Below, in pieces: positions 1-13,700 of a stretch of 64,000 nt of DNA (positions are counted from its first letter, which is position 1; each line of letters opens with the position of its first letter). The stretch is from Heliocidaris tuberculata. Its lineage: Eukaryota; Echinodermata; Echinoidea; Camarodonta; Echinometridae. The position numbers and the translations under genes were made by a program. The notes under the pieces are model-generated. The model saw only the letters and a list, made by a program, of their open reading frames with translations, was not told the origin of the DNA and did no database searches. The stretch covers positions 9,031,749-9,095,748 of the forward strand of contig CM046850.1 of assembly GCA_025618425.1 (NCBI GenBank), read 5' to 3'.

Positions 1-500
1 AATTTCAAAATTCTGCGTAGAAGTTTGGAAGCCCCCACCCAGCCCTATCAGATAAAACAATCGGAATCAAAATCCGATGTGAAATAGAGAAGTAGCATTT
101 TTCGTCAATTTTGAATAAATTTGCATAAATTTGCATAATTAATGAATTTCAAAATTCTGTGTAGAAATTTGGAAGCCCCCACCCAGCCCTATCAGATAAA
201 ACAATCGGAATCAAAATCCGATGTGAAATAGAGGAGAAGTAGCATTTTTCGTCAATTTTGAATAAATTTGCATAAATTTGCATAATTAATGAATTTCAAA
301 ATTCTGTGTAGAAGTTTGGAAGCCCCCACCCAGCCCTATCAGATAAAACAATCGGAATCAAAATCAGCCAAGAAATGACGGAGAAGTAGCATTTTCTAAC
401 GTTTGAGCACACACGGACAGACAGACGGACACACACACACACACACGCACACACGAACGGAGCCCGTTTCATATTCCCCTCGCGAACTTCGTTCGGCAGG
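1..500. repeat. Tandem ~145-bp repeat with (AC)n and 3' hairpin tail
   Basis: Three near-identical units begin at 1, 144 and 293 (start aatttcaaaattctg). They are followed by acagacagacgg, an (AC)n run (about 428-456) and a hairpin at 477-501 whose stem CGAAC/GTTCG encloses TTC, then ACAATAA. This is the intron downstream of exon 16; no gene seen. Confidence 0.75.
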
Positions 501-744
501 GACAATAAGGATTTCTTTTAGAATCACCGGACTACTCGGGCAATTTTTCGATATTCTAGACTAATAATTCAGTAGTTAAAAACAATTTTTTCTTCTTCGT
601 TGAGAATGGTGGTGACGCCATTACCAGTGTTAAGCTATCGCACCTCGACTTGCTTCGTACCGCTTCGTACTTATACGTGCGAAACGGTGATCTTTACATA
701 TACTATACTATAGAGTCAAAACTAGAAGGTCACACAGAATTTGC

Positions 745-960
745 AGGGATCAACCAATCATCACCAAAATTTAATCGATTCTTTCCTGTCACTATCCAAA
801 CAATCCCTGAAAATTTGGTGCAAATCCGTTCACCCGTTCTCTAGTTATCTTGTACACAAACAAACAAACAAACAAACAAACAAACAAACAAACAAACAAA
901 CAAACATACGGAACCCTTTACATAACCCTGCCGATTTCATCGGCGTGGGTAATGAGAACT
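745..960. repeat. (CAAA)n tract and hairpin tail of a dispersed repeat
   Basis: A run of CAAA units at about 854-905 is followed by a hairpin at 926-949 (CCGAT-TTC-ATCGG inside CCC/GGG) and TAATGA. The arrangement parallels the tails at 477-501 and 14557-14584. Confidence 0.6.
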
Positions 961-1052
961 CTTTTTTTAATTTTTAAAATCGAGTAAATCATACTGCAAA
1001 AGATGATTGTGAGAATGAAAACGGTCCTCCGACATATGCTCCGGGGGTTTAT

Positions 1053-1475
1053 CCCTTTCAAGACAATTGACCACATTTTGTGATTTGGCTCAATAACTTT
1101 TGATTCAGAGCTCTAAAAAATATACACCAGATGCATGAGTTTCTTTTTAGAGCAAAAATTTCTGCACACACTATGTCCATTTTTATTGCATGACCCTATT
1201 GCATGACCATATTGCATTTGATGTCAGGAATATCAGAAACAAGAATAAGCTTTGAAATCCTGAAATTAGCAACACATGGAGAGATCAAAATCATTTGACA
1301 CGAATTTGGCAATTTTTTCAACTTTTCAAATAAGTTGCTAACCATGTATATTGTTTCAAGGACACTGGACCTTATTAGAACCATGTAGCACTAAAAGAAA
1401 AAATATTATTGTTGCCAATTTGAATAACAAAATGTGATCAACTTAGCCCTTGAATAAATTCCTGTCATGAAAGGG
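1053..1475 (-). mobile_element. TTAA MITE family A, copy 1
   Basis: Begins CCCTTTCAAGACAATTGACC and ends GAAAGGG followed by TTAA. It is the inverted homologue of the copies at 10314-10693 and 52811-53210. No coding capacity seen. Confidence 0.65.
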
Positions 1476-1496
1476 TTAATTTTGTAAAAGATACAG

Positions 1497-1640
1497 GGTT
1501 AGGGTCAGGGTTCGGGTAGCAATAGGGTTTTAGGTTAGGGTTAGGGTTAAGTATAGTGGTTTGGTCAAGGGTTGAATTTAATAAATTGATCTGTGTAAGA
1601 TATTGACTGCAGAGCAATTTTTGCTGGAGCACGAGTCGTA
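1497..1640 (-). repeat. Dispersed 'CCTAACCCT / GACCAAAC' repeat, copy 1
   Basis: Reverse-strand copy of a repeat also seen at about 3660-3825, 8843-8990 and 11345-11440 (+ strand phrase: ggaccaaacgctatacc, then gagcaattg near the end). The telomere-like words are irregular, so this is a transposable-element piece rather than an interstitial telomere. It lies just past the exon 16 donor. Confidence 0.5.
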
Positions 1641-1658
1641 CAACCAATGAAAACATAC

Positions 1659-1796
1659 CACAGCTTTTGCAAAGAGAGCCTTTGGTGTTTTGGCCTTGGC
1701 AAGGTTGGAGAGCGCCACCTGGTGTTGACCTTTCTCAAAGAGGGACTCGGCAATCACTACAGCACCCTCATCCAGCAGCTTAGCAACTTGACCATC
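1659..1796 (-). CDS. RANBP2: RANBP2 exon 16 (last exon in window)
   Basis: 138 nt, 46 codons, from DGQVAKLLDEGAVVIAESLF to AKTPKALFAKAV. It corresponds to the vertebrate segment EDAHITFAILDAVNGNIEDA ending in YWNLAL. Acceptor ccaaaaaaaattttacag, donor gtatgttttc. The gene continues left of the window. Confidence 0.85.
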
Positions 1797-4700
1797 CTGT
1801 AAAATTTTTTTTGGATAATAATGACAAAATAGAGGTACAGGATTATATTTGATTTAATCTAATTTATTGGTTTATGCATCATCTCTTTGAATAAATTTTT
1901 ACAAACATACATTGTACTAGTTGGTACAATTTTCCATATACATAATTCAAATTAGGCCTGAGTCATCACGGGTTTTTCCAAACCCGGGTTTGACTCGAAA
2001 ATTTCGGGCGGGGACCGGGTACCCGAACGGGAATTCCCTACAACAGAAAATGTGAGTGTATGTAGTGACGGGAGTCAACAGTCAAGGTAAAATTGCTGAA
2101 TTAAAATGCAGCATAGAGGACAGTTACTGAATCCAAATCGATAAAACAATGCTTTTCCCGAGAGAAATAACATTTCGGAATAAAAATAAAACATTAAGAA
2201 ATACAGCCAAAGGTCTCTTTGTTACCTAAAATTGAGGGCTGAAAGAGGAAATCAAGCTTCGTGGTACCGTGCATGCTCAGAAATGAAGTCCGAATGTGAG
2301 TCACCTGTGCCCAGTGCGCACGAATACAGCCCTAGACCGTAATACACACAGACGAGGGTCGAATATAACTGATGTGATCGGATCAAAGTAAGCTTGAAAA
2401 CAACTAAAAATACCACGTAAGCGACAACAAAAATGCAAAATTACCGTAAAATAATTCTTTCCTTTGGCAAAAAACAGTATGGGTATCCATAATATTTCAT
2501 AGAAAAAAAGATGTTGGAGGATTGCGAGTGCACTTCATATCGAGATTAGGCAGCCACATTTGACATTGTTCTGCTTAGCAAGACCGCAGATGGCAGCAGA
2601 GAGGAAAATAAATGTGGGCACTAGATCAGGTGATCGGCCACAACTGTTCCTCTCTACTGCCATCTGCGGTCTTGCTACGCAGAACAGTGTCAAATATGGC
2701 TGCCTAATCTCGATATGAAGTGCACTCGTAATCCTCCACCATCTTTTTTTTCTTTGAGATATTATGGATACTCATACTATTTTTTGCCAAAGAAAAGAAT
2801 TGTTTTACGGTAATTTTGTATTTTTGTTGTCGCATACGTGGTATTTTTGGTTGTTTTCAAGCTTACTTTTGGCACGATCACAGTTATATTCCACCCTCAT
2901 CTGTGTGTATTACGGTATAAGGCTGTATTCGAGCGCACTGAGCGCCGGTGACTCCCATTCTGACTTCATTTCTGAACGCGCACGGTACCGCCTAGCTTGA
3001 ATCTTCCTCGCAGCTCTTAATTTTTTAGACTCATGAAAAGACCTATCGTCGTCTGAAATGATTTCCATTTATTACTGCAGCAAATATAATTGGATTAAAT
3101 TGAAATTCAGTTTGTGAATTGCAAGTTTAAAGTTCTAAATTGCAATATATTAGTGCTAAAATTAGTTTGGAAAAACCCGAAATCCGAAAATGCAAACCCG
3201 GGTTTCAGCGTGACGGGTGGGGACCGGTCGGGGAACCGTTTCGACTCGGGCCTAATTCAAATATACAAAAATATATGACAATAAACAATGCATCGAGTAT
3301 ACAGAAAGAAAGAGAGAGAGAGAAGTGAACTTACCTCAATTGGCTTGTGTACATGTGAAAACATTGGTTTCTTTGGATGTAGCACGGCACGGTTACTGGT
3401 AAGAGAAAGACAAAGAAAGTCGTATTAACAAGAAAAGTGAAAATATTACCTTCGAAAGTTGAAATGCATCTGCACTATGTGCAATGTTAATGCTAACATC
3501 CCCACAACATACACAAGTACATGTACATTCACTAAGCTTCCAACACCACACAAAGAATAATCGAAAAAGGTAAACAGTTCTTAAATATTTCTATTTCTTG
3601 GCCTGGTTAAATGACACATGTTCCTGCAACAACTGTTCTAGGATCAAAATCCTACATGTACTCTAACCGAATTCCTAACCTTAACCCTGGACCAAACGCT
3701 ATACCTCAAGCTAACCCTCACCCTAAACCAAACCTTAAACCCAGTTGCACCCTCAATCTACAGGTTTGATCAATTAAAGCCCGGAGCGATTGCTGCGGGA
3801 GTAAATGTCAGGTCATCCTTGGAATACCTGGCCATCATCTTGAGGTGATCTAGTGCAGCTTCCCAGTACAGGACACTCATAGCCTGGTATGCCTCACGGC
3901 GATCACGACGATCATTGGGGTCACGAGACTCTTTCTGCAGTTCCCCCACCTTGTTAGGAAAACACAAAGAAGATGCGGTTGACAGTAGTAAAGCTAATGG
4001 TAACACCAACTTACATGTACAAGTTCTTGAGATAAAACAGGACATCTTACGTTGCCACAGAGTAAAAGGACAACCGTGATAATCACAAGATTTGTTATCA
4101 TAAAATACATTTTTCAAAAAATGAACCTGAAGATAATTTTAGCAAGTGTCATGCCATATTTTCACACCCGAGTGCCAAACGGACATAGAAAATCATCAGA
4201 CAGCAAGAGCAAAAGAGCAAATTTCTCTTTTAAGGCACTAAATGATAATCATTTTGCTTGAAGCGTTCACATAATCATACATGTAATTTTCCACCCATCT
4301 GGGAATCACTCAATGTCACTACAGAAGACTTCCTAACATGCTGACATCAGTGTCCAAAATATCTCCACCCGAGGTCAATGGAAAATGCACTGTAAATCAA
4401 AATTAATCTGCTTTCATTGGGCTAATTTTCTACAAATAGCTCCAATAAAATAACATGGAAACAAAGAGTCTTTTTTCCATTGCAGATAATTTCATTTTCT
4501 TCTAAAATTCTTTTTTCCTGTGTTTCAATCCAAATATACTCTGTCTTAAACATGTTGTTGTTCATAATAATATTTTGGTCTCATCAAAATAAAAATATGA
4601 GTGATTTTATGTTACCAATTTGTTTATTCATTTGTGTTGCCTTTCATATAAATCACAGCATAAACATACAAATATATATTTGAAATTTGATATACTGATA

Positions 4701-7700
4701 CTTTAATATTCTATATTTGATTTGATTTGATTTGATTTCCTTATTTAGTACTTTCCCTCACATATTTTCCTTTATCTCTTTTTGTTAATATTAGTAATTG
4801 CTTTTGTGCCAAGTATGCTGATTGCTTTTTTCATGTTTCTACTTTTTACCCTTCAGAATATACATGTATATGTATTTTACATGTAAACAAAACAAAGTTC
4901 TATTTACATGGACAATACAGGCATTGAATCGAATCAAAAACTAGAAAAGGGGGGTGGGCAGGAGGAGGGAGGGGAACGGAACTTACTCTGGCATTGAATG
5001 TTCTTCCTAGCTCCACTAGTAGCTGAGTCTCCATGCCATGATTCTTCTGACATCTCAGTACCTCCAGACCCTTCTTGGCTGTCAGACGAAACTTACCCAG
5101 GTCTGCTGGCCTGTCAAATATAGAGAACCGTAAAAACTCTCAGTTACGAAGAACACTGTTACAACAAACTCTAACAAGGTAATTTTGCTGGTCCTACAAG
5201 TATATCTTTGTTTTTTTTAGCCCTGATATAACACGGTTTCGATATAACAAGGCAATTTCCTTGGTCCCAAAGAGTTTGTTGTAAAACGATTCCAATGTAT
5301 TCCAAAACGAATATCTAAAAGATTTGGCTGCGAATATTTTATAATGATTGCGATCTTTTCCATCAAAGACACAATATATTGGTGATTATTTTAATTTTTT
5401 TGTATCCAAATTGATTTAAAAACTTATGATTAACGCAATACTTATCCACCTGTTTTTTGTTTGTTTGTTTTTCATAGTTTTCAGCATGCCTGGTGGTGAC
5501 CACTGCGCTGTGTTTGGATGTGCAAATGACAGGAGGTACATGTACCCTGAAAGGTAAGGTTAAGGGGCAGATTTTTCAGACAACTGTCAAAGAGCACGTC
5601 CAGCATATGCAGTTTCATTCCTGCAAGAAACATTTTTGTTCTCCATTGACCCGTCTTTTGAATAGAGAGGGATTCAAAGTGTCGACAACCACCAAAGTCT
5701 GCAGCAACCACTTTGCTCATGGCCAGCCATTCCCCGTCGATCCCCATCCTACTCTTTACTTGAACGGATATGGGGAAAGCGATACAGCTCGCAAGATCAG
5801 ACCACCACCATCAGATTGTCCAGCAACTCCAGAAGCAAAGCCAAAGAGAACGAGAACAGCAAAACGTAGAGCTGTTGACATGCAGGTTGAGCTCTCTGAC
5901 TTTGAGGACCAAACAACTTATGATCATGCTTACTGTCAACCATCAGTTTAAAAAAAAAGGCATTCACTGAGGAGTGGGTTGGGCATCTAGAAGAGACGGT
6001 GGACCAACTAAATGCAAACTGTGATGAACTGAAGCACAAGTGCGATATATCCCTGCATCCCACAAAAGAAAGGCCATTCAGTATTATCATTATCAATTGT
6101 ATCAAACCTAGTTCCTCATTTTTCACCAATACATGTCCTTATGTTTTTAAGTGCATCATCTTTGCTGTTTGTAGATTTCAGAAATTCCTGACCCTGAATT
6201 TAACTCCCGTGAAATAGCCTGGTTAATCCAATTCACCAAAAATTATGTCTGCGAAATATATATACCGTATACAGTACATGTATGTGTATGACAATAAATT
6301 TATAGTTTATGTGCACTCGCATAGAATTGGGCTCCCAAAGTTTCATGCAATGACCCTAAGTTCCATGCTTGGGGTTTTGTGTTATCGTCTATTTCCTTCA
6401 GACTCCCTAACCATTAACCTACAGAATGCCAGGTAAAGATTTTGAGGTTGATTTCAAAACTACTAGCTGTACTCAAATGATATTTTGAGGTGATTGGTGC
6501 CCATTAAGTTTTAAGGATAATACAGATGTCTGGGTATCCATGCATCTGAATACATCGTGGTGACCACCTTTGTGTCCCAAACTTACTTTGCCTTTCCACT
6601 GTAGAGTTGGTAGACAGACATGTACCAATCCAGCTGTTCCTCAGAATAACAGTTGACCAATAGGGCAACAGGAATATTCAAACCAGCCAATCCCTGCTGG
6701 TGTAGGTTACGCAGCTGGGCTCGAGCGATGAAGATGCTGGCGTAGAGGAATGCCTGACAGAGCAAAGGAGGAGAGAAAGAAAAGGAATAAAGATAAAGAA
6801 CTTAAGACTTTTATTTCCTTTTCTTTAATAACCTGTGCGCAATATTGACAAGAAAATTTGATAGGACCCCAAGACCTCCACCTAATCGGTGGCCTTGTTA
6901 ATTTGCATTTCATTAACTGAGTAAGACTGGTGTCCCCCCCCCCCCCCCCCTCCCCTTGATGGCTGGACCCATGCTATGCCACTGACCGCATCAAAAGAAT
7001 ACCTCGTATCCCAGGGGCAGTATTCAATTCAATACTTGAATTAAGTCAGTATTTTACTTAGCATTTACTTTAACTAGGTAAAGGGCTTAACTGTACTCAA
7101 ATCACATCTAAGTATTTACGTTAGTAAGCTAGCTTTACTTGTGACATCACAAAGCCAATCCAAAATTATGCACAATAAACATGTCACATTTAATGCGCAC
7201 TTGTATAATTTGCTTGTTCTCTGCTTATTGTGACTTGTGTATGGATGAAGACCACATGTCCACCAATCCAAAATAATTGGATTAAAGATAAAGTTGAGTT
7301 CTGGGAGGTGTTTCATAAAGCTGTTCATAAAGTTACGAACGACTTTACGCACGACTGGTACCTGTTCTTGGGTGCTAATCAGATTCTCAATCATTTTGAT
7401 TCCCATCAGCTAAAGTTGAAATCCGATCTTTGTGGATTAAAATTAAAATGTTAAACAAGCATCCAAATGCAAAATTTATTATTTGTCAAAATTGATTAGG
7501 GTTATTGAAAATTCAGTCCCACATGTTAAAACACCAGGGAAAATCTGGGATATCTCATTTAGCACAAGAACATATCGCCAGTCGTGCGTAAAGTCGTTCG
7601 TAACTTACGAACAGCTTTATGAAACAGCCCCAGGTCATGCAATTACACTGTGAAAGAAACTGTCTCAAAGCAATGGGAAAGGTTAATCATGTCTAAATGA

Positions 7701-10700
7701 GAATTAGTGTATACTGTGAGGTTTTGGAATTAGTAAAATGATAAGATATTTTCTCAATCTCGCTGAAAATCACATGCACTGTATACATAAATGGGTTTAT
7801 GGGACTGCACACACATGTGGCCCGAACACTTCAGCTATTTCTCGTCGTATTTCGAATATGACGGCATTTGAAGAGCAATCCTTTTCAGGGGGCATCTCTG
7901 TTACGATGTTTTTCCAAAGTGACATAAAAGAAATGAGAAAGCTCACAAATTATTTTTCACCTTTCCCAGAACTCAACTTTCTCTTAAGCCTGCTGTCTTA
8001 TACTTCGGGTAAAATATTTAACAAAATGATTCAACTAAATACCAAAAGTTGGCCAAGTATTTCATCTACGCAGAAAACTTGAGTAAAATACTCATATTTC
8101 TGACTGAAGTATTGAATTGAATACCAGCCCAGGAGTGAAGCCCCCAAAGAGTAGCCTGGACCCTGCTTACCTCTAGATCAAGGATACACAGGTTATCGAC
8201 CGAGGTGTTGTCCAAGTTCCTTGTGCTGACCGCCAGACGGTCAAAGGTCACTTCAACGAATGACCCCAGGTCGGGGAGGATGTCGTCTTTGCGTACATCC
8301 CACTGAAGTCCCAGCCAAACCAGACGCTGGAGGTTGGTTGTTCCTCCCTCAATGGAAGCTGTGTGTGATAGAACAAAGATCGGTTGTACCGCACTTAAGC
8401 CCACTGCACTCTACACGATTGACTACGATCCAATTTTGGAAATAAATCGAAATAGCATTAAATATGGTCATTTTAACAAATAAAATCTACCTGATTCAGA
8501 TTCTGAACAATAATATGAATACTAAAAATAGGATTTTGGTGCACTGTCATAATTATACATGGAATAAGGGCCAAATCAGTTTAAAATCGTAGACAATCGT
8601 AGGACTGCTCTGACGTCACTACGACTCAGAGCTGATTTGCCCTTTCCTAGAAAGCTTGCAATAGACGGTATTTTTGATTTAACTGTCTTTATGACTATTT
8701 AGAACCTTATTAAAAAATATTTTACATGTTCAAATGTTTATATCAAATGCTAATACATTTTCTTCCACGATCGGATCACAGACCGATGTGCGGTAAGCTT
8801 ACTCCAGCGACAATGGTTCCGCGGTCAACAAGAGTCTGCACACACCAAATTCCTAACTTCAACCCAGAGCCAAACATTATACCTAACCCGAAACCTAACC
8901 TAAAATCAAATTACAACTGTTACCATAACCCTATATATCTTTTGACAAAATAAAGCTTGCAGCAATTGTCATCAGAGTATATGCCAGAGTACTGATTACA
9001 ACATTTCCCAATCAACCATCATAGTTACAATGTACCATCCATCAATCTGAACATACCTTTATCACAATCGCAGACAGTGCTAACAATGTCTGAAATCTGT
9101 ACTGTAATTATTTGTATGAAGACAGAATCCAACCAACCAACAACCAGGAAACATTCATCTGAACGTACCTTTGTCATACTTGAAGACAGTGCTTCCCATA
9201 TCTAATATTAGAACGTAGTTGTTTATATGAACAAACCCAGCCACCCATCCACCCACCAAACGTCCATCTGAACGTACCTTTGTCACACTTGAAGACAGTG
9301 CTAACCATGTCTGGTATCTGAACTGTAGTAGTTTGTATGAACACATCATCCATCATGAGAAAGGATTGCCTAGGATCAGGATTCTGGATACCATAGATCT
9401 GCTCAAACAATCTCTGCCGACCCTAAGTGACAAAGAAAATTGGAAACGATTGATTGTGTTGATAGCTAGTGTAATCAAGTAAGTATTTTGAGTTCTAAAC
9501 AATTGCTGTTTGCAAGGCATATATATTACCCACTCCTTCGAAAAGAGCTTAAAGGACAATAGATGTAGTGATCTCATTTTTCAATCATTCATAACTTCTT
9601 ATTCTTTGTCCGATTTCTTTCAAACTTTCATCTTATTTTTTTCATTCTCTTATTTTTCTCCTTTCATACTATTCAGCTTTTGACAAAGGTTGGATTGCCC
9701 TTTAATAAATTTTGTGGATATATCTGACAGGATCGCCAAATCAAGGCTACCATTCATCTCTGCCTGCCTAAGAGTGCATCCCACAGCAAAATTTCAGGTT
9801 TTGTAGCTCATGTATTAGCATTATGCATTGCACACTTGGTTAAGTCAGTACGAGACAGATATTGAACTTGACAAGTCATGTTCATTATCCGATGTGCAGT
9901 GCATATAGACATTTTACCTGTTTGGTGCAGAATTTTGTTCGACACGCTTCCAGCCAATCCTCATCATGCTTCTTTACTAGTCCGTTCAGCATGTGACCTG
10001 TAGAGATGGTGCACAAATAACGATAGTAATAAGAACCAGAACAACAACAAGAAAACAACAATAAAACTACTACTACTACTACTACTACTCCTACTACCAA
10101 CAATAACTTTTATAATTTATCAAGTCTTTAAAATGCATCAAAGCTACATTGCATCAAATCTACATTGCATATAATTATATTTTTATACAGTGGTTCATAT
10201 TAATGAAATACCTACACAATATCCACAAATTATTTTTTATGTTGAGCATTGGAAAAAACATGTTTGCATCTCAAAAACTTACACTAGTGTAAATTGTGTG
10301 TTTATCAACTTAACCCTTTCAGGACAGGAATTATTTAAGGGATAAATTGATCACATTTTTTCTTCAAATTGGCAACAATAATATTTTTGTAATGTCTTTG
10401 AAAACAATATATAGGGTTAAGAATTTTGTTGAAAAGTTGAAAAAAAAAATGCCAATTTTGATGAAAAATAATGATTTTGAACCTCTCACTGTGTTGCCAA
10501 TTTAAGGATTTTAAAGCTTATTCTTGTTTTTAAAATTCCTGGCATCAAACGCAATATGGTCATGCAACAAAAATGGACATAGTATGTGCAGAAATTTTTG
10601 CTCTTTCTACCCCTGCATCTGGTTATTTTTTAGAGCTCTGAATCAAAAGTTATTGAGCCAAACCACAAAATGTGGTCAATTGTGTCGAAAGGGTTAACTT

Positions 10701-13700
10701 ATACAGAACTTGCAAAGAAAAATAAAAAATATAAGCTCCTTTGCTTCTTTAATATCACCTACAACAGTAAAAGGAAACTAATATTTCTTTTAGTAGAAAA
10801 GATCATGTCAAGTCCGACAAATATTTCACTCTGTGACTACTGAATTCTTTTATTCCCATTGGACGGAATTCACAAAGGTGGTTTAGATTTAGACTACGGT
10901 TTATGTAGATTTTGTGGTATAAGTATGCTTGATTTAGCGTGTACACTTAAAAAGATCCAATAATGAAGTGCGTGTTTGGCAAAGGGCGCTAAATTCAGGC
11001 TAGTTTCTATGGTTTAGACCACGGTTGATTTAAATTAGTTTGAATAAACAGTGAGTTAATTCAAATAAAACGTGGCCTAAACCATAGCAACTAGCATGAA
11101 AATAGCGCCCTTTGCAAAACGCGCGCATTCAGTATTGGATCTTAAAGTGTACGCGCTAAATCAAGCGTACTTATACCATGAAATCTGCATGAACTGTGGT
11201 CTAAATCTAAACCACCTTTGTGAATTCCCTCCATAGGGTTTACAAAGGGACCAAACGGTTCCCGTAGGCAATGGGTTAATATCTGTGAGGAATATGGTGA
11301 TCTGACATTTCTCCAGGCGTTATTACATCAAAGATATATGGTGAGGGTCAGTGATGCAATTGAGTATTTAGTTAGGATGAGGTTGAAGGTTAGGGCTTGG
11401 TGAGGATGGTATAGTGTTTGGTCCAGGGTTGAAGTTAAAGTGTACCAATCACCTGAAAAAATAATTTGTGTAGAGCTAGAAAGTACAAAATCAACTTCAA
11501 AGAACTTTATCTGGCATTCTATAGGTCAACAGTTAAGGAGTATGAAGGAAATAAAGGATAACATGAAGGTGCACAAGCGGAACCGAACTCTGAGTACGAT
11601 TCAGCGCGACCCCTTATCTTGGCGAGCGTGTACGGGTGCGTTGAGTAGTCTACTCACGAGTCGCTTTTGCTCTTGTAGAGAGTGTAATTAAACTTGCAAC
11701 ATCTCTTTATTGAAGTAATATTTGAAGCCCATATTTTGAACATAGTATAACGACATGGAACCTCTAACATACAGAGCAAAATATTTTTTTGTGATTGGTA
11801 CCCTTTAAGAATTCCTGTTAGTGTAGAAAACTGACCAAAAAGCAATTGTTGTTGCTGCAGTATGTGTTGAAGGACCAAGAATACAGCCGACTATACTTAC
11901 AGACTTCACTCAACCTCTCTGCACCAAGTCGTTTGAGCCTACAAGAGAGTGCATCCATGCGTTCCGTTTTCAAGGGTAGCTCTGTGACAGGCCTGAAGGG
12001 CTCCACCTGGAGGCTTACCAGGTAGCAGGTTGCGGCCATCTCCACCACATCGGAGAGTGATACTGAACCCTAACAGGAAGGAAATAAAAACAGATAACAA
12101 TGGCAATTCTAAACGTTTAGAGGGCAACAGGAAGAAATACTTCAAATTCATTTCATCCTGGACCACACATTGTCATGGCTACACAGGTAACTTTCATGTG
12201 AAACGCGTACATTAGGAGTATTAATTCTTAAAACAACCTTATAAATATAATAGCGAATCCCCCCAAAAAATGAACATCGGTGTGCTGCCTTGCATAAATA
12301 AGTGAAAGCAAAGCCAAGTCCAATTTGGCTAACAATGATAAAATGTGAAAATTCCCTCAGACTTTTCCTCTCTCAATATGTACATAGAGAAATATAAATA
12401 TAGAATGGAAGGTCCAAAATTAGGAAGACATCCCTCCGCCCCCCCCCCCCCCCGGCCTAAAGAACAAGTTATGTTACTTTCTTTCTTAAGAGTTCATTGA
12501 AATGAAAATGAAACCAAGTTTTCAAATTTAGATGTATATAAATCTAATCTTTCAAGTATGAAATGCCTGAAAAGACCTTTAAAGTAGATATTCATTGATT
12601 TTTAAAACTGACTTAAGTTTCATTATTGCGTAGGTGAAGCTTAGACCGGACAAGTTTGTCAAAATTCGACGCTTGCAAACATTCGAAGTAATGATTATTA
12701 TCAATTACAAATTGCTAAAATACAGCCCCGACATAGCACCTGAACAGCTCTCCGAAAGTGTGACGTCAAAGGGAGGACGTTAATTGCACAAGCAGACGAT
12801 GTCCCATAACATCTCACATATTTTCAGTGCCTGTTTTGTCATCTTCTCTTCAGTTATTTCACTTCACTAGCATTAGTCTATTATGTTTAATCCATATATT
12901 GCCTCACTCTAAACTCCGTGCATGGGTTTATTTGGATGGAAAATGAAGCGTTACAAGAATAAAGGAATCAGTTGCTTGTAAACAAAATAGACGCCATTGC
13001 ATTCACAGCTGCATACACCGCTGGACGTTCGGCGTTGAATGAGGGATAAATACCGTCCTTGCAATCATTCAGCGGGCTTTTCAATTTGAAAGTGTGGTTT
13101 CTTTGATTGTTCATTAACCCTCATCCTATATATTTACAAACAAAAGATTTCAGTAATCAGAATCTGTTTCATTCCCATTTTAGAATGGTGTGAAATATGG
13201 GCATGTTTGAATACACTAAATTCTTTATAATTTGAGAAATAACTGCACTGCACTTATGTTCATTCTTTATGGGACGTCGTCTGCTTGGACAGGATTGTTC
13301 CCTTTATTGACGTCACTGAAACATTGTTATTTTTTTGGCGAAGCGCTTGTATATCGCAGATGCTGGGAGGTAGTTTTATTTGTATTATTGTTTAATTACC
13401 GGATATGTAGTTGACTTTAAACTGATACGATTGCTATCTGTTAACTTGCCAGTTTCTAGTGATACATTATTTATCATATTTGTGATTTTCTTTGAATGTG
13501 TACTTTAATAGCTGCAAACATTAGAAATCACCACCATTATAGGTACAGAAATACTAACCACAACTGCCATCTTGAGATAAAGTGTGGCTAGATGGAAGAA
13601 GAGTTGACCTTTGACCTCCTGTACTACGGCATCCCCCTGAGGGCGCTGCAGGGCATTTCCCACAGTCGGCATGAAGTCACTGGTCTGAAGCAGCAACTTG

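Larger units (their letters stand above)
6754..8170. other. RANBP2 intron 11: nested repeats
   Basis: Contains a C homopolymer (about 6931-6950), a family F MITE (7278-7985) interrupted by a hairpin MITE (7306-7631), and no gene. Confidence 0.6.

Noticed and set aside
1497..1560. Interstitial telomeric repeat (TTAGGG-like words)
   Set aside because: Units are irregular and embedded in a dispersed repeat found at three other sites.
3770..3828. Extension of RANBP2 exon 14 to a stop (residues ending DLTFTPAAIAPGFN)
   Set aside because: The extra part is repeat-derived; a phase-correct donor at 3827 joins to exon 15, which matches the family.
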